DNA from: Mycobacteroides immunogenum | GTDB taxonomy: Bacteria > Actinomycetota > Actinomycetes > Mycobacteriales > Mycobacteriaceae | Assembly (NCBI RefSeq): GCF_001605725.1 | Contig: NZ_CP011530.1 | Span: 3,286,001-3,350,000 of the forward strand | Length of the DNA: 64,000 bases | Direction: 5' to 3' | Shown here: positions 58,211 through 64,000 of the stretch, piece by piece | How positions within the stretch are numbered: the stretch's first letter is position 1 | Layout: the number at the start of each line of letters is the position of its first letter | Notes under the pieces: generated by a model | Seen by the model: only the letters and a program-made list of their open reading frames with translations | What the model was told of the DNA's origin: nothing | Database searches by the model: none | Made by a program: the position numbers and the translations under genes

Positions 58211-58250
58211 TTACGGCTTACCCGGTACGGCGGTCAGCCATGATCGAGGC

Positions 58251-58907
58251 ATGCCACGTCTGCGCCAGGTTTCCCGTGCCGAAACCGATGATCAACTTGT
58301 CCATCGCATGTACGACCAGATTTTCGGCGACCGAGACCCTGTCACCGATCCGGGAACGACTACGGGCACACCGGGTGACTGGTGGACGGTTTTCGCGCTC
58401 GTCCCCGATGCGCTGAAGCATTCGGTCCAGGGTTTCGCGTTCTACCGCAGTCCCAACCGCAGGCTCGATCCGGTACTGCGAGAACTCGGGCAGACACGGG
58501 CCGGATGGGCGCGGCGCAGCCAGTTCGTGTTCTCTCAGCACTGCAAGTCGTGTCGCATCGTCGGGATGACCGAGGAGATGATCGCGGCGATCCCGTCATG
58601 GAGTACGGCGGAATGCTTCACCCCGGTGCAGCGCGCGGTGCTGGCCTATACCGACTGCCTGGTGCTCGATGGGGGCCGGGTACCCGACGGCGTGTTCGCC
58701 GCGCTGCAGGCTCACCTCTCCGACGAGGAGATCCTGGAACTCACCTACATCACGGCCATGTACGAAATGCATGCCGTGATGAGCACCGCGCTGCGTTTGG
58801 AATGGGACAACCGCGACGAGCCGATTGTGGAGATCGCCGCACCCGAAGGATTCACATCCTTCGACGTGGGCGACGCCATCGCGTTACGGCGCGACGAGAA
58901 CGCCTAG
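58251..58907 (+). CDS. Carboxymuconolactone decarboxylase-like (AhpD-fold) protein
   Basis: A 218-residue CMD-family protein. The redox motif is [12 protein letters not shown], with the C-x2-C of AhpD-like peroxidases and a flanking His; helix segments [31 protein letters not shown] follow. It may be a thiol-dependent peroxidase or a decarboxylase. Its end overlaps the ftsK stop by four bases. Confidence 0.85.
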   Translation: MPRLRQVSRAETDDQLVHRMYDQIFGDRDPVTDPGTTTGTPGDWWTVFALVPDALKHSVQGFAFYRSPNRRLDPVLRELGQTRAGWARRSQFVFSQHCKSCRIVGMTEEMIAAIPSWSTAECFTPVQRAVLAYTDCLVLDGGRVPDGVFAALQAHLSDEEILELTYITAMYEMHAVMSTALRLEWDNRDEPIVEIAAPEGFTSFDVGDAIALRRDENA

Positions 58908-61414
58908 AAGTCCTCGGGGACTCCGCCGTCGTCCTCGTCCTCGTCGGCTCCACCGCCGCCCCGGATCGAGGCAAGCACCCCGGCGAGGTCCTCGGGCTTG
59001 ACCATCACCTCGCGCGCCTTGGAACCCTCACTGGGGCCGACGATTCCGCGTGTCTCCATCAGGTCCATCAGGCGGCCCGCCTTGGCGAAGCCCACCCGTA
59101 GCTTGCGCTGCAGCATGGATGTCGAGCCGAACTGGCTCGACACCACGAGCTCAACGGCCTGCAGGAGAGCGTCCATGTCGTCACCAATGTCGGGATCGAC
59201 ATCATCCTTGCCCGGTCCCGCTGACCCGACCTTGGTGGTGGTGACGCCCTCGGTGTACTCGGGCTCGGCCTGCTCCTTGCACGCGGCGACGACGGCGGAG
59301 ATCTCCTCGTCGGTAATGAACGCGCCCTGCATGCGGATGGGCCGCCCAGCTCCCATGGGCAAGAACAGTCCGTCACCCATACCGATGAGCTTCTCAGCGC
59401 CCGGCTGATCCAAGATGACGCGGCTATCGGTCAGCGATGACGTCATAAAGGCAAGGCGCGAGGGCACATTCGTCTTGATAAGGCCGGTGACCACGTCCAC
59501 CGATGGACGCTGGGTGGCCAGCACCAGGTGGATGCCTGCCGCACGGGCCTTCTGGGTGATGCGCACGATGGCTTCCTCGACGTCACGCGGCGCGGTCATC
59601 ATGAGGTCGGCGAGCTCGTCGACCACCGCCAGAATGAACGGGTATGGCCGGTACTCGCGCTGGCTGCCCAGCGGCGTGGTGATCTCTCCGGAACGCACCT
59701 TCGCATTGAAATCGTTGATGTGCCGAACCTTGCTGGCCTGCATATCTTGATAGCGCTGTTCCATCTCCTCGACCAGCCAGGCCAGTGCCGAGGCGGCCTT
59801 CTTGGGTGAGGTGATGATCGGCGTGATGAGGTGCGGAATGCCTTCGTAGGGAGTCAATTCCACCATCTTCGGGTCGATCAGGATCATCCTGACCTCCTCC
59901 GGCGTGGCCCGCGCCAAGAGCGAGACCAGCATGGAGTTGACGAAGCTCGACTTACCCGAGCCGGTGGAACCGGCGACCAACAGGTGCGGCATCTTGGACA
60001 GGTTCGCCGAGATGAAGTCGCCCTCGATGTCCTTGCCGAGCCCCACAACCAGCGGGTGGTGATCGCGGCGGGTCTCGGGCGCGGTCAGCACGTCGGCCAA
60101 ACGCACCATCTCCCGATCGGTGTTGGGCACCTCGATACCCACCGCCGACTTACCCGGGATGGGGGCGAGCAGACGAACGCTGTCGGTGGCCACCGCGTAG
60201 GCGATATTGCGTTGCAGGGCGGTGATTTTCTCCACCTTCACGCCGGGGCCGAGTTCGACCTCGTAGCGGGTGACGGTGGGACCGCGGTTGAAACCGGTGA
60301 CCGCGGCGTCGACCTTGAACTGCTCAAGCACCCCGCTGATGGCGGCGATCATGTCGTCGTTCGCGGCGCTGCTTTCCTTGGGCGGATCTCCCGCAATCAG
60401 TAAGTCCAGCGACGGCAGGGTGTAGGGGCCTTCGATCACCCGATCGACAACAGGCATCTGTGCTTTCGGCTTGGCCTTCTTGGTCGACTTGACCACCGGT
60501 GCCGGCTTGGGCGCGGGCGGGGCGGGCGGCTCGGGTGCGACGGCAGCCTCTTGCTCGACCGGATAGTTGTCCATCGGAGTGGCACCGCGTTTGAATTCAC
60601 GTGTCGGCGCGTAGTCCTCTTCGGGCTCCGCCGCGTCGTATTCGTCGTACTCGTCGTTGTAGTCCTCGTCGTAGTCCTCGTCGTCCCATTCCTCGTAATC
60701 CCTGGGCGCGAACATGTTCCGAAGGGTGTCCGGGATATCGCGAATCGTGGTCCCGGTCAACAGCAGCACTCCGAAGACGATCGCCATCACCAGCAAGGGC
60801 GCCGCGATCCATGCGGTCAGCCCCTGGGCAAGCGGTCCGCCGATCACAAAGCCAACGAATCCGCCTGCGGCCGAGCGCCCCTCGGGCGAGTCGGGAGATC
60901 CTGCGAACAGATGCCACAGGCCCAGGATGGGCAGCGCGACCATGGCGAAGCCAAGCAGCAGGCGTGGGCGCTCCTCGGGGTTCGGTTCGGTGCGCATCAG
61001 GAACACGGCGATGACGAGCGCAAGAATGGGAACCAGCGCGACACCGGACCCGACAACCGCGCGGAAAGCACTGTCGATCCAGCCGCCTACCGGCTTGGCC
61101 GCGTGGAACCAGGAGCTGGCGCCCACCACGAAGGCCAGGCCCAGCAACGCCAGGGCGATGCCGTCACGTCGATGTCCGTGTTCGATGTCGCGAGCCCGGC
61201 CCACTGACCGGAACAATGAACCGACACCGTGGGCGCACGCACGCCATCCCGTGCGCGCCCCTCGCCCGAGCGCGACCAGTGGCGTCGTCCAGTGCTGGTT
61301 GCGCCGCTGATTGCGGCGCCGTGGTGCCGGACGACGAGTGGGCGCGGTGTTGCGCGACCGGGGTCCCGATTTGGTGTTCCGGCCGCCCGAGCGGCTGACA
61401 GTCTTACTCGCCAT
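58904..61414 (-). CDS. ftsK: DNA translocase FtsK
   Basis: An 836-residue septal DNA pump. The ATG at 61414 starts [11 protein letters not shown]; a basic Arg-rich leader precedes four membrane helices, then a highly acidic linker (about residues 255-275) and the RecA-like motor: Walker [12 protein letters not shown], Walker [12 protein letters not shown]. The C-terminal gamma winged helix ends the protein. It matches Rv2748c. Confidence 0.95.
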   Translation of the reverse strand: MASKTVSRSGGRNTKSGPRSRNTAPTRRPAPRRRNQRRNQHWTTPLVALGRGARTGWRACAHGVGSLFRSVGRARDIEHGHRRDGIALALLGLAFVVGASSWFHAAKPVGGWIDSAFRAVVGSGVALVPILALVIAVFLMRTEPNPEERPRLLLGFAMVALPILGLWHLFAGSPDSPEGRSAAGGFVGFVIGGPLAQGLTAWIAAPLLVMAIVFGVLLLTGTTIRDIPDTLRNMFAPRDYEEWDDEDYDEDYNDEYDEYDAAEPEEDYAPTREFKRGATPMDNYPVEQEAAVAPEPPAPPAPKPAPVVKSTKKAKPKAQMPVVDRVIEGPYTLPSLDLLIAGDPPKESSAANDDMIAAISGVLEQFKVDAAVTGFNRGPTVTRYEVELGPGVKVEKITALQRNIAYAVATDSVRLLAPIPGKSAVGIEVPNTDREMVRLADVLTAPETRRDHHPLVVGLGKDIEGDFISANLSKMPHLLVAGSTGSGKSSFVNSMLVSLLARATPEEVRMILIDPKMVELTPYEGIPHLITPIITSPKKAASALAWLVEEMEQRYQDMQASKVRHINDFNAKVRSGEITTPLGSQREYRPYPFILAVVDELADLMMTAPRDVEEAIVRITQKARAAGIHLVLATQRPSVDVVTGLIKTNVPSRLAFMTSSLTDSRVILDQPGAEKLIGMGDGLFLPMGAGRPIRMQGAFITDEEISAVVAACKEQAEPEYTEGVTTTKVGSAGPGKDDVDPDIGDDMDALLQAVELVVSSQFGSTSMLQRKLRVGFAKAGRLMDLMETRGIVGPSEGSKAREVMVKPEDLAGVLASIRGGGGADEDEDDGGVPEDF

Positions 61415-61541
61415 AGGCGACAGCCTAGTCGCAACAGTCACATCTGCACCATCTGCAACACGGACAAAACCGCTAGTAAGCAAATGTTTTGTCACCTACG
61501 CGAGGCCGCCCCGAGACGTTCTCGTGACCTGAAAATCGCCC

Positions 61542-62084
61542 CTAACGCTCGGGGCGCGGCTTGGTCTCACCCAGCCAGGACTGATTCGCCGCGATATAGA
61601 ACTGGTCGCCGTTGAAACTGCTGGCCGAGTGACCCCGGAAGCAGTACACCCCCTCATCCTTGGTGACGGCACATTTGACGGCCCGATAGTTGAAGTAGTT
61701 ACCCGGAGTGAGCACCGGCGGACGCGTCGCAGCCGTGAAGAGCTGCTCGCCGGTGGCGTCGAAATGGGCGCGCCAATCCCCCGGGAACCAGGCCACCTGG
61801 TTGGTGCCGGCGGGCGCTCCGGGGAACGAGCCGTTGCAGCCGAAACTCCCGTCAATCCAGATCGCACAGTTCAGCCCGCGCGGTGTCGAGAACCAGGCGC
61901 CGTCGGTGTCGTCGCGCAGGAACTGCTCGAAGTCGGCCTGCCTGAACTTGGTGGTGTTGTTGACGTCCGGATAGGGATTGGGATCTCCGGAGATGTCCGG
62001 GTCCGCCAGCGCGGATGCGAGCAATCCGCCCATAAGTCCCAGCGCCAGCGCGGTGATGCCCGCAATCCGAGTGAGTAGCCGCAC
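61542..62084 (-). CDS. Secreted protein of unknown family, copy 1
   Basis: A 180-residue protein with a signal peptide (MRLLTRIAGITALALGLMGGLLASALADP). The mature part contains WFSTPRGLNCAIW, GSFGCNGSFPGAPAGTNQVAWFPGDWRAHFDATG and CAVTKDEGVYCFRG, with four cysteines likely paired in two disulfides. A close paralogue lies at 63608-64000. Function unknown. Confidence 0.8.
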   Translation of the reverse strand: MRLLTRIAGITALALGLMGGLLASALADPDISGDPNPYPDVNNTTKFRQADFEQFLRDDTDGAWFSTPRGLNCAIWIDGSFGCNGSFPGAPAGTNQVAWFPGDWRAHFDATGEQLFTAATRPPVLTPGNYFNYRAVKCAVTKDEGVYCFRGHSASSFNGDQFYIAANQSWLGETKPRPER

Positions 62085-62180
62085 TCCGACCTCCCCAAAT
62101 GCATTCCATGGTTATCCAGTCAGCAAAATAGCGAGGCCGATTCTATTGGCGCGCCCGATCCTTCGCCGGAAAAACGCCAA

Positions 62181-62230
62181 GCCCATGTTGACAATTACTG
62201 TTGCCAACATGGGCTCATCCGCGCTACTGT
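62181..62230 (+). promoter_or_regulatory. Operator-promoter of the MpaB-type gene
   Basis: 62181-62190 and 62205-62214 are perfect reverse complements (GCCCATGTTG/CAACATGGGC); 13 of 14 outer pairs match over the 34-base site. Within and after it, TTGCCA (62202-62207), 17 bases, TACTGT (62225-62230) fit a sigma-70 promoter. Start of transcription would be at or next to the ATG at 62238, so the mRNA is probably leaderless. Confidence 0.65.
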
Positions 62231-62237
62231 CACCCTT

Positions 62238-63611
62238 ATGACCGAAAACGACGTTCTACCAACCGAATCGGCCAGCTACACACATCCGTACGACTATTAC
62301 TGGCGGCCAGGCATAGACCTCCGCCCCGCGCCTCCGCGCCTGCGCTATGACGCGATGTGGACCAAGTCGCGGCAAGACATCCTGGAACCGTGGATGGACT
62401 TCCATGAGGTGCCCCGCGAAACGGCGCGCACCCGGCTCCTCGTCGATCATCTCTGGCAGGGCGATGAGTTGATGGACGCAGTCGTGGACCGCATCCGCAA
62501 AATGCCCGCGCGCCACGGCCGCGCGATGCTCAACCAAGCACTCGATCACGGCATCGAATCCGTGGAAAATCCGCCCGCGGAGTTTGTCGCATTGTTCGAG
62601 CATCTCGACAATCCGCCCGGCTGGTACGACCCCGAACTTTGGGAGCGGGGCCGCCAGCTGTGGAATGACTCATCGCTCGCCGCGAAGTACGCAATGGTGA
62701 TCGGCGATGGTTTTGGCACCTTCGTGGGAGACGAGGTTGCCTACGCCACGGGAGCTACCGGCAGGTTCGTCAACGACACCCTGCGACGCAATCTCGAAAC
62801 CACGGCGTGGTTTCGCAAGATGACCTATCGCGGCGCGCTGGAACGATTCTCCCAGCCCTTCAAAGACACCGTGCGCGTCCGGCTGATGCACTCCATGGTG
62901 CGGGCCGGGCTGCGCAGGTCCTGGGGCGACCAACAATTCACCCAGCACGGCAACCCGATCTCCAATTCGATGATGATGGGCGCGGCGATGACCTTCGGAC
63001 TCATCCCACCGTTGATTGATCATCACCACGGGCGCACCCGCACCACGGCCGACCTGGAGGCGGCCATCATGTATTGGGCATACATCGCCCATGTATTCGG
63101 CGTCGCCGAGGAGCTGATCCCCAAGACCGTCGCCGAAGGTATGGAGACGATGGACTACATGGTCGCTTACGCCGGTGGACCATCCGAGTGGACCGACACC
63201 ATGGCGAGCTCCGCGCTGGGCTTCGTCGACAAAGGAGTTATCGGGAAGTTCGGGCGACTCGCCTTGACCCCAGTACTCGGGTTGGCCGCCTATTTCGGCG
63301 GGGAGGAACTGACCCGGGCCCTGGTGCGCGCTACCCCGCTGCACAACGTCCGCCTACAGCCCTGGATCACTATCGCCGGCGTAGCGGTACGCGCCAATAT
63401 CAGGCTACGACGGCTGACCGACAAGCTTCCGGGTTCCAAATATCTTGCCCGACAACGCAAAGGCGAGCTGTTGTGGTGGTCGGCAACTGTCGTGAACCAA
63501 GTATTGGCCAGGCTGGGCGGGATGCACGACACGTCTTACACCCACCACGACGCGACAGCGGCGACACCGGTCGGATGCCCGGTGCCGCACGCCCCGCGCG
63601 TCAGTACCTAG
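62238..63611 (+). CDS. MpaB/DUF2236-type oxygenase family protein
   Basis: A 457-residue protein with no signal peptide. It has the DUF2236 region with ELWERGRQLWNDSSLAAKYAMVIGDGFGTFVGDEVAYATGATGRF, FRKMTYRGALERFSQPFKDTVRVRLMHSMVRAGLRRSW and the HGNPISNSMMM segment, whose Arg and His residues resemble the heme/latex-clearing protein pocket. The substrate is unknown. It has an operator-promoter directly upstream and paralogous secreted proteins on each side. Confidence 0.83.
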   Translation: MTENDVLPTESASYTHPYDYYWRPGIDLRPAPPRLRYDAMWTKSRQDILEPWMDFHEVPRETARTRLLVDHLWQGDELMDAVVDRIRKMPARHGRAMLNQALDHGIESVENPPAEFVALFEHLDNPPGWYDPELWERGRQLWNDSSLAAKYAMVIGDGFGTFVGDEVAYATGATGRFVNDTLRRNLETTAWFRKMTYRGALERFSQPFKDTVRVRLMHSMVRAGLRRSWGDQQFTQHGNPISNSMMMGAAMTFGLIPPLIDHHHGRTRTTADLEAAIMYWAYIAHVFGVAEELIPKTVAEGMETMDYMVAYAGGPSEWTDTMASSALGFVDKGVIGKFGRLALTPVLGLAAYFGGEELTRALVRATPLHNVRLQPWITIAGVAVRANIRLRRLTDKLPGSKYLARQRKGELLWWSATVVNQVLARLGGMHDTSYTHHDATAATPVGCPVPHAPRVST

Positions 63612-64000
63612 TTCTGGGCTCCCAGCCAGGTCTTACCGGCCGACACCATGAATTGGTTCGTGTAGCTCGCATAGTTGCCGCCACCCGTGCAATACACGTT
63701 GTTGTCCGGCGTCGTGGCGCAGCGAGTGCTGCCGAGCTCGATGTAGTTGTTGGCAGGCAGCACACGTTGCGCCTGTCCCGACGAGAACCGCAGTTGCGCG
63801 GTGTTATCGAAGTGCGCCGCCGAATCTCCCCTGAACCAGCCGACCTGGTTGGTACCCCCCGGAGCACCTGGAATCACACCGGTACATCCGAAGCTGCTGT
63901 CCTCCCAGATCCCGCAGTCCAGGCCGAACGGCGTGGAGAACCACAGACCTGGCTTGTCGGCGATGCGGAAGCCCTCGAAGTCGAGCTTGGCATATTTGCT
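63608..64000 (-). CDS. Secreted protein, copy 2 (N-terminus outside the window)
   Basis: The visible 130 residues share WFSTPFGLDCGIW, SSFGCTGVIPGAPGGTNQVGWFRGDSAAHFD, CATTPDNNVYCTGG and TWLG with the secreted protein at 61542-62084, cysteines included. The signal peptide must lie beyond base 64000. Its stop overlaps the MpaB gene stop by four bases. Confidence 0.78.
   Translation of the reverse strand, partial: SKYAKLDFEGFRIADKPGLWFSTPFGLDCGIWEDSSFGCTGVIPGAPGGTNQVGWFRGDSAAHFDNTAQLRFSSGQAQRVLPANNYIELGSTRCATTPDNNVYCTGGGNYASYTNQFMVSAGKTWLGAQN

Noticed and set aside
62188-62193. TTGACA as the -35 of the MpaB-type gene
   Set aside because: No -10-like hexamer lies 16-18 bases downstream; TTGCCA at 62202 fits better.

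Overview
The window is a high-GC (roughly 64% by eye) actinobacterial chromosome segment, almost certainly from a rapidly growing mycobacterium. The gene order reproduces the Mycobacterium tuberculosis Rv2702-Rv2748c block: ppgK, sigA, RidA, BrkB, DUF3039, DUF3099, sigB, ideR, DUF4192, sthA, PAC2, hydrolase, PhzF, nrdR, LysM protein, lexA, fadE20, hflX, dapF, miaA, miaB, recX, recA, DUF3046, glycosyltransferase, limonene-epoxide hydrolase, psp operon, clgR, pgsA, argA, ftsK. The inteinless recA, a glutamate ABC transporter beside miaB/recX and several accessory insertions fit the Mycobacteroides abscessus/chelonae group. That species-level guess comes from memory of gene order, not from a search.

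Layout. 0-5.4 kb: ppgK end, sigA, a lipoprotein, ogt, a DUF4126 membrane protein overlapping a MerA-like flavoprotein. 5.5-8.9 kb: VOC protein, LLM oxidoreductase, a RidA gene with an in-frame stop, a FadR regulator overlapping a fatty acid hydroxylase. 8.9-10.4 kb: a three-gene DUF692 (MNIO) locus ending in a 56-aa cysteine-containing membrane peptide. 10.4-23.3 kb: conserved core with sigB, ideR, sthA, nrdR and the lexA SOS hub. 23.3-35.5 kb: GNAT, fadE20, molybdoenzyme, hflX-dapF-miaA, DUF349, miaB. 35.7-39 kb: gluABCD. 39-41.9 kb: a small redox/VOC locus with a CGNR regulator and a secreted protein. 41.9-45.4 kb: recA-recX, then a hydrolase/haloacid dehalogenase pair. 45.5-50.4 kb: glycosyltransferase, tandem limonene-epoxide hydrolases, clgR-pspA-pspM. 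50.5-57 kb: an accessory block absent from the M. tuberculosis order, with a haloalkane-dehalogenase-like gene, an HxlR regulator, a complete papA-papC-papB set for 4-amino-phenylalanine and a flavin monooxygenase. 57-64 kb: pgsA, argA, a CMD protein, ftsK, and an MpaB-type oxygenase flanked by two paralogous secreted proteins.

Themes. Stress control is dense: two group 1/2 sigma factors, IdeR, NrdR, LexA with visible LexA boxes, a RecA-independent (PafBC-type) promoter at recA, and ClgR/Psp envelope stress. The two strongest candidates for little-described biology are the MNIO locus at 8.87-10.36 kb, which looks like a peptide-modification system with a tiny Cys-containing membrane substrate, and the papABC operon at 52.1-55.5 kb, whose chorismate-mutase-like and prephenate-dehydrogenase-like enzymes both lack residues expected to handle the 4-hydroxyl group. 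No tRNA, rRNA, insertion sequence, prophage or CRISPR array was seen.
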